Below are positions 10,832 to 18,385 of a stretch of 64,000 nt of DNA, piece after piece. The notes under the pieces were generated by a model. The model did not search any database and was not told where the DNA came from. It saw only the letters and a program-made list of their open reading frames with translations. The position numbers and the translations under genes are program-made. Every line of letters begins with the position of its first letter. The stretch's first letter is position 1. Source of the stretch: Inquilinus sp. Marseille-Q2685 (lineage in GTDB: Bacteria > Pseudomonadota > Alphaproteobacteria > DSM-16000 > Inquilinaceae); the NCBI RefSeq assembly GCF_916619195.1, contig NZ_CAKAKL010000001.1, forward strand, positions 744,001-808,000. The letters run 5' to 3'.

Positions 10832-10906
10832 GACTTCTTACCTCCAGCCAGGAGAATGCCAAAATTAGAACACGCCCATCAATTACCTCTTTAGCGGTAC
10901 GCTAGT

Positions 10907-10931
10907 CGCGCTCTCATCGCGCGTCAGTGAA
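10907..10931 (-). promoter_or_regulatory. PAM-flanked target site of the mini-CRISPR guide, over a possible promoter
   Basis: The minus strand reads TTC (10931-10929), the I-C PAM, then ACTGACGCGCGATGAGAG. Against the pseudo-spacer the mismatches within the first 17 bases are at 6, 12 and 15; 6 and 12 are bases flipped out in Cascade-DNA hybrids. A possible sigma70 promoter, CTGACG (10927-10922), 17 bp, TAGCGT (10904-10899), lies across the same site, so an R-loop here would block it. The promoter match is modest and is inference. Confidence 0.6.
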
Positions 10932-10984
10932 ACTCAATAACGGTCGACCTGAAGATCATCTTTGTGCGTCAACAACGCCCGGCC

Positions 10985-13288
10985 TCAAAACACATTCCAC
11001 TCGGCGTCGCGATAGGTCGGTTCCTCCAGGTCCACGCCGGTGTCCGGCCGGTAATGGGCCAGATCCACGAATCGCAGCATCGCCCCACCCAGGGCCGGAT
11101 GAACCTGTGTCAGCACGCCTCGCGCCAGCCAGTCCTTCCATTTGTCCCTGGGGATCGGCACGGCGTATTGCTGCAGCCGCCGCAGGTCCCGGCCGGAGGG
11201 CTTCGGCTGCGCGGCGGCGATCCGGGCCAGCAGTTCATCCGCCTCCCGGTCGGCGTCATCCGCGCGCCAGGGCACGATCGCCGGCTCCATCACCTCGTCG
11301 ATCAGGCGGAAGGCCTGCGCGATCGAGGCGAAGGGGAAGGCCCAATCAGCGGCCCGCTCGCGGATCGCCGCGAGGACGCCGGGGATGCCGCCGACCTTCG
11401 CCGCGTCCAGCGCCGCCTCGCTCTTCCGCCAGTAGAGCTCGCCGAAGAAGTCGCGCACGGCGTCGAGCCCCAGCGGGTCGGCATGCTTCGCCAGGGCCGG
11501 CTGCGCCGCCTGCCAGCGGACCTTCAGATCATGCGGCGCCGTCGCCTCGGCCGGCTCGAACACCACGACCCGCCCGAGCCGCGGCCGGCCCTCGCCGTCC
11601 GTCAGCACGCCCTCGCGGTTGCAGCGGCCCGCGGCCTGGGCGATCGAATCGATGCCGGCGGCGGCGCGCCAGACCTCGGGGAAGTCGATATCGACCCCGG
11701 CCTCGATCAGCGAGGTCGCCACCAGCCGCACCGGCTGTCCCTGGCGCAGCCGGTCGCGCAGGCCGGCCAGCACCTGCCGGCGGTGGCGCGGGCACATCAG
11801 GGTGGAGAGATGCACCGCGCCCGGCAGGTCGCGGATGGCCGCGAACAGAAGCTGCGCATGCTGGCGCCGGTTGACGATGCACAGCATCTGCGGCTGCTCG
11901 GCGAAGCGGTCTGCGATCACGGCGTCGGCGACCGGTTCCGATATCCGCTCGACGGCAACGCGCTTCAGCCTGCGGTAGAGATCCTGCGGATCGGGGGCCA
12001 GCTCGCGCGTGTCGTCGATGGCGAAGCCGCCCTTCTCGAATCCGTCCTTCACCCGCAGCGCCGGCTGGGTCGCGGTGCACAGCACGATGCTTGCCCCGTA
12101 GTGCCGCGCCAGCTCGTCGATCGCCGCCATGCAGGGCCGCAGCAGTTGCATCGGCATGGTCTGCGCCTCGTCCAGGACGACGACGCTGCCGGCGATGTTG
12201 TGCAGCTTGCGGCAGCGCGACGGGCGGTCGGCGAACAGGCTCTCGAAGAACTGCACCGCGGTGGTGACGACGATCGGGACGTCCCAGTTTTCCGCCGCCC
12301 ACTGCAGCTTGGAGACGGCGTCCGGCGCCTCGTCGTCGGCGCGGGGCGTCCGCCGCGCCCGCTCCCAGTCGAAGCTGGCATGGTGCTCCAGGATGTCGTC
12401 CTGGCTGCCCAGCGCCCGGCGGAACACCTCCGCCGTCTGCTCGATGATCGAGGTGTAGGGGATGACGTAGACGACGCGGCGCAGCCCGTGGCGGACCGCA
12501 TGCTCCAGCGCGAAGGAGAGCGAAGCCAGCGTCTTGCCGCCCCCGGTCGGGACGGTCAGGGTGAACAGGCCCGGCGTCAGTTCGGCTTTCCTGATCGTAT
12601 GATCGAGGATGGCCGCGCGCAGGACGTTGAGCGGCGTCGGCTCGGCTTCCGCGCGCTTCTCCGCCATATGGGCGCGCAGCCGGTCGCGCAGCACGGCGAG
12701 ACCCGTATGGCCGCCGCGCTCGACCGGTACGCCTTCCGCCTCGGCGTAGAAACGTTCGGTCGCCAGGAAGTCGGCGTCGACCAGGCACGAGAACAGCATC
12801 CGCACCAGGAAGCTGGCGGCAAAGCCCTTCCGCCCCACGCGCAGGTCGAAGGGCCGCGCCGGCCCTAGCGCCGGCTGGGGCGGCAGCGGCCCGACCTGCG
12901 CCCGCCATCCGGCGGGGACCAGGCCTCCGGCCCCTTCCAGCCGGCGGGCCAGGTCGACGCCGTCGGCGAGGCCGGCGTGATGCGCCGCGATGATGGCGGC
13001 GAGCATCGTCCCGAGCGGGGAGTTATAGGCGTCGAGCGCGATCCGCGCCCCGGCCGAGGAATGATCGCCGCCCGACTCCCTTTGCCCGGCGATATAGGCC
13101 TGGAACGCGGCGGAGAGCTTGCCGATGTCGTGCAGGCGGCCGGCGAGGCGGGCAGCCTCCGCCCAGCCGAACACTGCGGCGAACTCGGCCGCCAGGGCCG
13201 CGACCGCCTCCTGGTGATCCGACAGGCTTTCCCAGCGGTCCATCGCTGCGCCGGGAAGGGAATGCGCGTAGATGATGCCGTCCGCCAT
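10985..13288 (-). CDS. cas3: Cas3 helicase-nuclease, type I-C
   Basis: 767 residues. The HD nuclease domain is N-terminal: RLHDIGK (His53-Asp54), GGDHSSAGA, AAHHAG (about 101-106) and CLVDADFLATE. The SF2 helicase follows: VPTGGGKT (about 246-253), VVLDEAQTMP (Asp373-Glu374), LCTATQPAL, then LVATSLIEAGVDIDFPEVWR and QAAGRCNREG. Cas3 is recruited by Cascade and degrades the target strand. MADGIIYAHS at 13288 is taken as the start because alignable sequence begins there. It is the first cas gene and faces away from the following cas5 block across the long gap. Confidence 0.95.
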   Translation of the reverse strand: MADGIIYAHSLPGAAMDRWESLSDHQEAVAALAAEFAAVFGWAEAARLAGRLHDIGKLSAAFQAYIAGQRESGGDHSSAGARIALDAYNSPLGTMLAAIIAAHHAGLADGVDLARRLEGAGGLVPAGWRAQVGPLPPQPALGPARPFDLRVGRKGFAASFLVRMLFSCLVDADFLATERFYAEAEGVPVERGGHTGLAVLRDRLRAHMAEKRAEAEPTPLNVLRAAILDHTIRKAELTPGLFTLTVPTGGGKTLASLSFALEHAVRHGLRRVVYVIPYTSIIEQTAEVFRRALGSQDDILEHHASFDWERARRTPRADDEAPDAVSKLQWAAENWDVPIVVTTAVQFFESLFADRPSRCRKLHNIAGSVVVLDEAQTMPMQLLRPCMAAIDELARHYGASIVLCTATQPALRVKDGFEKGGFAIDDTRELAPDPQDLYRRLKRVAVERISEPVADAVIADRFAEQPQMLCIVNRRQHAQLLFAAIRDLPGAVHLSTLMCPRHRRQVLAGLRDRLRQGQPVRLVATSLIEAGVDIDFPEVWRAAAGIDSIAQAAGRCNREGVLTDGEGRPRLGRVVVFEPAEATAPHDLKVRWQAAQPALAKHADPLGLDAVRDFFGELYWRKSEAALDAAKVGGIPGVLAAIRERAADWAFPFASIAQAFRLIDEVMEPAIVPWRADDADREADELLARIAAAQPKPSGRDLRRLQQYAVPIPRDKWKDWLARGVLTQVHPALGGAMLRFVDLAHYRPDTGVDLEEPTYRDAEWNVF

Positions 13289-13384
13289 CGCCGGAGCCCC
13301 CCTGACCCTTCGGCCTCGCCACATGGAGTGTGCGGCCAGGCGTCCCGCAAGGGAACAGCCGTCAAGGCGGTGGCGGCGTCCCTG

Positions 13385-14017
13385 TCAGCCCTGCAGCGCC
13401 CGCCAAGCCTGGGCGAAGGCGGCGGCGGTGGCGGCGACCTCGGCCGCGGTCATGCCGGGCTTGTAGAGGGCGGAGCCGAGGCCGAAGCCGGTGGTGCCGG
13501 CGTCGCGATAGGCCGCCATCCGGTCCGGCGTGATGCCGCCGACCGCGATCAGCGGCACCGAAGCCGGCACGACGGCGCGCCAGGCCTTGACCACGGCCGG
13601 CGGGATCGCCTCGGCCGGGAAGATCTTGACCGCGTCCGCGCCGGCCTTCAGCGCCGCGAAGGCCTCGGTCGGGGTGGCGGCGCCGGGGGCGCAGACCAGG
13701 TCGAGGCGCTTCGCCTCGGCGATCACCTCGATATCGGCATGCGGCATCACGATCAGATTGCCGCCCGAGGCCTGGACCCGGGCCACGTCCTCGCGCTTCA
13801 GCACCGTGCCGGCGCCGATCAGCGCCTGCCGGCCGAAGCGCTCGGCCAGGCGGCGGATGCTGTCGAAGGGCCGGGGCGAGTTCAGCGGCACCTCGATGCT
13901 GCGGAACCCGGCCTCGACCAGGGCGGCGCCGATGGCCTCGACCTCCTCCGGCGTCACGCCGCGCAGGATGGCGACCAGGGGCAGGCCCGCAAGGGCGTCG
14001 TGCAGGGACACGCTCAT
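13385..14017 (-). CDS. dgoA: KDPG/KDPGal aldolase (2-dehydro-3-deoxy-6-phosphogalactonate aldolase)
   Basis: 210 residues, a class I aldolase of the KDPG family. LPLVAILRGVTPEEVEAIGA carries the catalytic Glu, GAGTVLKREDV and FVMPH-like NLIVMPHADIEV follow, and VKIFPAEAI supplies the Schiff-base lysine. It cleaves 2-dehydro-3-deoxy-6-phosphogalactonate to pyruvate and glyceraldehyde-3-phosphate. The pairing with a DgoK kinase favours the galactonate enzyme over Eda. It starts one base after the dgoK stop, so the two form an operon. MSVSLHDALAGL is taken as the start. Confidence 0.88.
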   Translation of the reverse strand: MSVSLHDALAGLPLVAILRGVTPEEVEAIGAALVEAGFRSIEVPLNSPRPFDSIRRLAERFGRQALIGAGTVLKREDVARVQASGGNLIVMPHADIEVIAEAKRLDLVCAPGAATPTEAFAALKAGADAVKIFPAEAIPPAVVKAWRAVVPASVPLIAVGGITPDRMAAYRDAGTTGFGLGSALYKPGMTAAEVAATAAAFAQAWRALQG

Positions 14018-14018
14018 C

Positions 14019-14918
14019 TCACACCAGCTCCGCATGCTTGGCCAGGCGCCACAGCGCCCTGACCGTGGTGTCGGCCGGGGCGATGCGGCTCTTCAGCCCC
14101 GCGGCCTCGATCGCTTCGGCGTAGCGGGCCGACAGCTCGGCGCCGCCGACGATGGTCACTTCCTCCGGCGCGGCACCGGTGGCGGCCGCCACGGTGGCGC
14201 GGGCGTCGGTCACCTCGGCCCCGATCAGCAGGCCGGAGAGGTAGGATCCCGCCGCCTTCGGCTCCAGCTCGCCGAACAGGCCTAGGGTGCGGGCGCTGAA
14301 CAGCCGGCGCAGCAGGCCGCCGCCGGCCGAGCCGCCGACGGCGAGGCCGCGGCGGAAGGCGGCTTGGTCATAGGCGCGGCCGTCCATCAGCCGGCCGAGG
14401 ATGCTGTGCTCGGCCAGGACGGCGAAGGCCTCGCCGGTCATCGAGGTGGCGAACCAAGCGATCCGGCCGTCCTCGGCCAGGGCCCATTTGCTGTGCGTGC
14501 CGGGCAGGACGTAGAGGCGGCGGCCGGCGGCGGGCGCGTCGCCGAGGATCTGGACCTCCTCGCCGCGCATCACGTCGGGGATGCCGTCGGAATCCACGCG
14601 GCTGACGCCGGGGACGATTCGCAGGCTGATGCCGAGCGAGGTCGGGACCTCGATCAGCCCGGCGACCAGCGCGGCCTCGTCGGCCGGGCAGTCGGCATAG
14701 GGGGCCTCGGCCCAGCCCTGGCGGCTGCCGATCATGCCGGAGGCGATGGCGGCGGTCGGGCTCCACCGCTCCGCGATCTGCCGGAACACGGCGTCGAAGT
14801 CGCCGCCGGGGACCTTGAGGATGCCGAGCGGGGCCGCGGCCTCGTCCCGCACGGCGCCGTCGGCGTCGAGCAGCCAAGCGCGGAGCGAGGAGGTTCCCCA
14901 GTCGAGGGCGACGATCAT
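14019..14918 (-). CDS. dgoK: 2-dehydro-3-deoxygalactonokinase
   Basis: 299 residues of the ASKHA fold. MIVALDWGTSSLRAWLLD is the phosphate-1 loop, GTHSKWA and MTGEAFAVLAEHSILGR are DgoK landmarks, and VGGAELSARYAEA lies near the C-terminus. It phosphorylates 2-dehydro-3-deoxygalactonate with ATP to give the DgoA substrate in the De Ley-Doudoroff route. The start ATG lies 20 bases after the encoded CCA of the tRNA-Pro on the same strand, and no strong Shine-Dalgarno is seen, so transcription may continue from the tRNA promoter. Confidence 0.9.
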   Translation of the reverse strand: MIVALDWGTSSLRAWLLDADGAVRDEAAAPLGILKVPGGDFDAVFRQIAERWSPTAAIASGMIGSRQGWAEAPYADCPADEAALVAGLIEVPTSLGISLRIVPGVSRVDSDGIPDVMRGEEVQILGDAPAAGRRLYVLPGTHSKWALAEDGRIAWFATSMTGEAFAVLAEHSILGRLMDGRAYDQAAFRRGLAVGGSAGGGLLRRLFSARTLGLFGELEPKAAGSYLSGLLIGAEVTDARATVAAATGAAPEEVTIVGGAELSARYAEAIEAAGLKSRIAPADTTVRALWRLAKHAELV

Positions 14919-14938
14919 GACTTGGATCCGGAAGAAAA

Positions 14939-15015
14939 TGGTCGGAGCGGCGAGATTCGAACTCGCGACCCCTTGCACCCCATGCAAGTGCGCTACCAGG
15001 CTGCGCTACGCTCCG
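14939..15015 (-). tRNA. tRNA-Pro (GGG)
   Basis: Minus-strand cloverleaf: acceptor CGGAGCG pairs with CGCTCCG, D-arm TAGCGCAGCCTGGTAGCGCA, anticodon stem CTTGC / GCAAG around loop ATGGGGT (anticodon GGG, reading CCC and CCT), T-arm GTTCGAATC, discriminator A and an encoded CCA. The length is 77 nt. It strongly resembles bacterial tRNA-Pro(GGG). Confidence 0.96.
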
Positions 15016-15108
15016 ACCGGGGCCACCGCCGGGTAGGCCAGGCGGTGAGCGGGCGGGACTATAGCCACCGACCCGCCCCTATGCAACGGCGATGCTGGAG
15101 AAATCCGG

Positions 15109-15864
15109 TCAGCCGGCGCTGGCCTCGGCGATGGCCCAGAAATCGTCGGCCTTCAGGCTGGCGCCGCCGACCAAGGCGCCGTCGACATTGGGCACCGCCA
15201 GCAGCTCGGCCGCATTGCCGGGCTTGACCGAGCCGCCATAGAGGATGCGGATGCCCGCCGCCTCGGCCGGGACATGGGCCCCCAGCGCGGCGCGGATATG
15301 GGCGTGCACCTCGGCCACGTCGGCCGCGGTCGGGGTGCGGCCGGTGCCGATGGCCCAGACCGGCTCATAGGCGATCACCGTGTTCTCCGCCGTCGCCCCG
15401 CGCGGCAGCGACCCGGCGATCTGGCGGCTGCACACCTGCAGCGCCCGCCCCTCGTTACGCTCGGCCTCGGTCTCGCCGATGCAGATGATCGCCACCAGCC
15501 CTTCGGCCTGGGCCGCCGCCGCCTTCTCGGCCACCACCAGATCGATCTCGCCATGGTCCTGGCGCCGCTCGGAATGGCCGACGATGACGTGGCTGCAGCC
15601 GAGATCGGCCAGCATCCGCGCCGCGATGTCGCCGGTGTGGGCGCCGTCCTGCGCGGTGTGGCAATCCTGGCCGCCGACCGCCAACCCGCTGCCCTGCACC
15701 GCATCGGCGATCGGCGCGATGATCGTGGCCGGCGGGCAGATCAGAAGGTCGAAGGCCGGGTCGACGGTGCGGGCCAGCCGCAGGGCGAGATCGCGGGCCA
15801 GCGCCGTGCCCTCGGTCCGCAGCAGGTTCATCTTCCAGTTGCCCGCGATCAGCTTCCGCGCCAT
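15109..15864 (-). CDS. tpiA: Triosephosphate isomerase
   Basis: 251 residues, the standard length. [14 protein letters not shown] gives the catalytic Lys, [14 protein letters not shown] the catalytic His, [15 protein letters not shown] the catalytic Glu and mobile loop, and [11 protein letters not shown] the phosphate-binding loop. It interconverts dihydroxyacetone phosphate and glyceraldehyde-3-phosphate in glycolysis. It stands alone, divergent from ppiD across the inverted-repeat element. Confidence 0.97.
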   Translation of the reverse strand: MARKLIAGNWKMNLLRTEGTALARDLALRLARTVDPAFDLLICPPATIIAPIADAVQGSGLAVGGQDCHTAQDGAHTGDIAARMLADLGCSHVIVGHSERRQDHGEIDLVVAEKAAAAQAEGLVAIICIGETEAERNEGRALQVCSRQIAGSLPRGATAENTVIAYEPVWAIGTGRTPTAADVAEVHAHIRAALGAHVPAEAAGIRILYGGSVKPGNAAELLAVPNVDGALVGGASLKADDFWAIAEASAG

Positions 15865-15939
15865 CGGCCTCTCTCCGGCTGGTCCTCAGTGTCGCCCTTC
15901 ATGTACCAACCCCGGCGCCATGACGCTACGGTCACGCCC

Positions 15940-16210
15940 AAGCCTGCCTGCCTCGCACCCCTTGCGCCCTGCGCCGGCTCAAAATGCCGACGGGGCAGGA
16001 GAGCGGCGCAGCGCGATGCGGTGGCATCGGGCAAGCCGCTCGACGCACCCTGTCGGCATTTTCAACCGGCCCGGAGGGTCGCCTTGCGGTGGCCGCCTGC
16101 GGGCGCGGGCCGCTCGACCGTATGTCCCGATACGCTCTTCGCGGCCCGCGACCTCATTCGACTCACCGCAAGGCGACGCAGGGCGCAAGGGGTGCGAGGC
16201 AGGCAGGCTT
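15940..16210. repeat. 271-bp element with 34-bp perfect inverted ends and nested inverted repeats
   Basis: Bases 15940-15973 (starting AAGCCTGCCTGCCTCGCACC) are the exact reverse complement of 16177-16210, 34 of 34. Inside, 15974-15996 pairs with 16047-16069 at 19 of 23 positions (AAAATGCCGAC core), and CGCGGGCCGC at 16104-16113 pairs perfectly with 16141-16150. No reading frame is convincing in it. It occupies most of the 436-bp tpiA-ppiD gap. The structure suggests a non-autonomous MITE-like element or a folded RNA; no target-site duplication is visible. The rest of the gap shows no clear feature beyond the space for the two divergent promoters. Confidence 0.7.
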
Positions 16211-16300
16211 CAGCATTGCTGCCCGGCAAGGCCGCACCTATGATGCGCCGCCCAACCGCCCGGGAGACCGGCGCGGCCTTGCCCTTTGTTTACGGTCGTC

Positions 16301-18172
16301 ATGCTGCAGATCCTCCGCCACAAGGCCGGCTCCATCATCGTCAAGGTGCTGTTCGTCCTCCTGATCCTGAGCTTCGCGGTCTGGGGCATCGGCGACATCT
16401 TCCGCAACCGGGGCCAGTCCGACACGGTGGCGACGGTCGGTGACCACACGATCAGCCTGGGGCAGCTCGACAGCCAGTTCCGCTCCGTGGCGCAGAACCA
16501 GCGGATCCCGCTCTCCGTCGCCCAGCAGCTCGGCCTCCCGCGCCAGGTGCTGGACGGCATGATCTCCGGCTTCCTGTACGACCAACTGGCCGCCGATCTC
16601 GGCTACGACCTCTCGACCGACGCGGTCGCCGACGCGGTGCGCAACAACCCGATGTTCCGCGATCCGACCACCAACCAGTTCAGCCGCGACCGCTTCCTGC
16701 AGTTGCTGCAGGCCGGCGGCACCACCGAAGCCGCCTTCATCGCCGGCCAGCGCGGTCAGCTGCAGCAGCAGGGCGTGATGCGGGCGCTGTTCAGCGGCGC
16801 CGAGCCGCCGCAGGCGCTGGTCGACCCGATCTATCGCTACCGCCGCGAGGCGCGGGTGGCCGACACGATCACGCTGCGCAACGCCGACCAGACCGGCGTG
16901 CCGCAGCCGACCCAGGCCGATCTCGAGTCCTATCACAAGGAACATGGCGACAAGTTCCAGTCGCCCGAGTACCGGACGCTGAGCGTCGTGCTGCTGAACA
17001 CCGACGAATTCGCCAAGACCGTGACGGTGTCGGAGGATGAGGCCCGCACCGCCTACGACAAGAGCCCGGCGAATTATCAGAAGCCGGAGATGCGCCGCTT
17101 CGACCAGGTGATCGCCCCGACCAAGGAGTTGGCCGACCAGATCGCCGCGGCGGTGCGCGGCGGCAAGGCGGTGCAGCAGGCGGTGGACGAGTCCGGCAAC
17201 GCCGCCGTGAAGCTGATCCCGGTCGACTTCACCGCCAAATCGGCGATGCCGATCCCGGCCCTGGCCGACCCCGCCTTCACCCTGGCCGAGGGCCAGGCGA
17301 CCGACCCGGTGCAGTCGCCCTTCGGCTGGCACGTTCTGGTGCTGACCGGCATCCAGCCGGCCCGCACCGTGCCGTTCGAGGAGGCGCGGGCCGAGATCGA
17401 GGCCCAGCTGAAGCAGAGCAAGGCGGCCGACGCGCTGTACGACGCCGCCAACAAATTCGAGGACGCGCTGGCCGACAACGTGCCGATCGACAAGGCGGCG
17501 CAGGAGTTCGGCTTCACCGTCACCGCGGTTCCGGCCGTGGCCCAGGACGGCACCACCCAGAGCGGCCAGCCGCTGCCGCCGCTGCCCGGCCAGGCGCAGA
17601 TCCTGCAGGCCGCGTTCCAGGCGCAGCAGGGCGACGTCAGCCCGATGGGCACGGTCGACGACAAGACCTCCTTCATCGTGCGGGTCGACAGCATCGTGCC
17701 GCCGGCGACCGAGCCGCTGGCCAAGGTGCGGGACGAGGTCGCCGCCGCCTGGACCGAGCAGAAGCAGGCCGATGCGGCTGCGACCCTGGCGACCGATATC
17801 GCCAAGCGCCTGTCGGCCGGCGAGGCCGCGGCCGATATCGCCAAGGCGGTCGGCGGGCAGTATGCCGAGACCCCGGCGCTGCTGCGCGACGGCAGCAATG
17901 CCGGCGCCGTTCCCACGGCGCTGGTGCGCGACCTGTTCGCCGCCCAGGTCGGCGGCACGGCGACGGCGGAGACCCCGGGCGGCCGCGTCGTGGCCCGCCT
18001 GACCAAGGTCGAGCCGGCCAAGCCCGACACCGCGGCCGAAGCCGCGGTCAAGCAGGACCTGCGGCGGGGCCTCGCGGTCGATATCGGCGACGGCCTGGAC
18101 CAGGCGTTGCGTGCCCGCTATGGAGTCACCATTGACCAGGCGGTCCTCGCCCGGCTGAACTACCAGGAATGA
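16301..18172 (+). CDS. ppiD: PpiD-like periplasmic folding chaperone (SurA N-terminal and PPIC domains)
   Basis: 623 residues. One membrane helix near the N-terminus (VKVLFVLLILSFAVWGIGDI) anchors a periplasmic protein. The SurA-N region runs from about 40 to 190 (VGDHTISLGQLDSQF, RDRFLQLLQAGG), and parvulin-like PPIC segments follow (MRRFDQVIAPTKELADQIAA, SPFGWHVLVLTGIQPARTVP). It assists folding of exported proteins near the Sec translocon. ATG at 16301 is chosen over a TTG at 16286. In E. coli PpiD isomerase activity is weak; that residue-level question is open here. Confidence 0.9.
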   Translation: MLQILRHKAGSIIVKVLFVLLILSFAVWGIGDIFRNRGQSDTVATVGDHTISLGQLDSQFRSVAQNQRIPLSVAQQLGLPRQVLDGMISGFLYDQLAADLGYDLSTDAVADAVRNNPMFRDPTTNQFSRDRFLQLLQAGGTTEAAFIAGQRGQLQQQGVMRALFSGAEPPQALVDPIYRYRREARVADTITLRNADQTGVPQPTQADLESYHKEHGDKFQSPEYRTLSVVLLNTDEFAKTVTVSEDEARTAYDKSPANYQKPEMRRFDQVIAPTKELADQIAAAVRGGKAVQQAVDESGNAAVKLIPVDFTAKSAMPIPALADPAFTLAEGQATDPVQSPFGWHVLVLTGIQPARTVPFEEARAEIEAQLKQSKAADALYDAANKFEDALADNVPIDKAAQEFGFTVTAVPAVAQDGTTQSGQPLPPLPGQAQILQAAFQAQQGDVSPMGTVDDKTSFIVRVDSIVPPATEPLAKVRDEVAAAWTEQKQADAAATLATDIAKRLSAGEAAADIAKAVGGQYAETPALLRDGSNAGAVPTALVRDLFAAQVGGTATAETPGGRVVARLTKVEPAKPDTAAEAAVKQDLRRGLAVDIGDGLDQALRARYGVTIDQAVLARLNYQE

Positions 18173-18209
18173 TGTCGATGATTTCCCTCGCGGCGTCGCT
18201 GCGCCCCTG

Positions 18210-18253
18210 CGCCGGACCTGGTCCGGCGGCCCCCTCCTCTCCGTGCGGAGAGG
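18210..18253 (+). promoter_or_regulatory. Two consecutive hairpins in the trpE leader region
   Basis: CGCCGGACC / GGTCCGGCG (18210-18218 with 18220-18228) is followed at once by CCTCTCC / GGAGAGG (18236-18242 with 18247-18253). They lie 130-180 bases upstream of the trpE start in a 213-bp gap. The placement would suit an attenuator, but there is no tandem-Trp leader peptide or T-tract, so function is uncertain. Confidence 0.3.
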
Positions 18254-18385
18254 CGATGGGCTGGCGCTGGCCGGCGGGCGCGAGGGCTGCGGCCGGCTGG
18301 CGCCGGGCGGGCGGCGGGGAGCGATGGCGTGGCGGCGACCGTCCCGCCCTCGCCCATCCCGCTCCCCTGATCGCAGGTCACAATC

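Larger units (their letters stand above)
10548..10984. other. AT-rich cas3-cas5 gap holding the candidate CreTA/CreR module
   Basis: All other cas genes here are 0-9 bases apart or overlap, yet this gap is 437 bp and clearly lower in GC. From cas3 towards cas5 it holds the TTC-flanked target (10931-10907), a short SD-primed mini-ORF (ATG GGC GTG TTC stop, 10879-10865, with AAAGAGGT upstream), the 31-codon ORF, the pseudo-repeat, the pseudo-spacer and the repeat-like hairpin. The last 110 bases before cas5 hold only its ribosome site and, on the plus strand at 10573-10584, a GCGGATTGAAAT stretch resembling a repeat end. Confidence 0.7.

Noticed and set aside
10891-10917. Eight-codon frame ATG AGA GCG CGA CTA GCG TAC CGC stop, with rare Arg codons
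   Set aside because: It lies across the candidate promoter and has no ribosome site, so it is probably not transcribed as an mRNA start.
10912-10985. Chance origin of the pseudo-spacer match in GC-rich sequence
   Set aside because: The region is AT-rich, and the agreement combines an exact PAM, ten seed bases and mismatches at 6 and 12, adjacent to the guide. Chance is a poor explanation, although experiments are required.
14939-15015. tRNA-Pro as an attachment site for an island carrying the CRISPR locus
   Set aside because: No integrase gene and no duplicated tRNA 3' end were seen; dgoK and dgoA lie between the tRNA and the cas genes.
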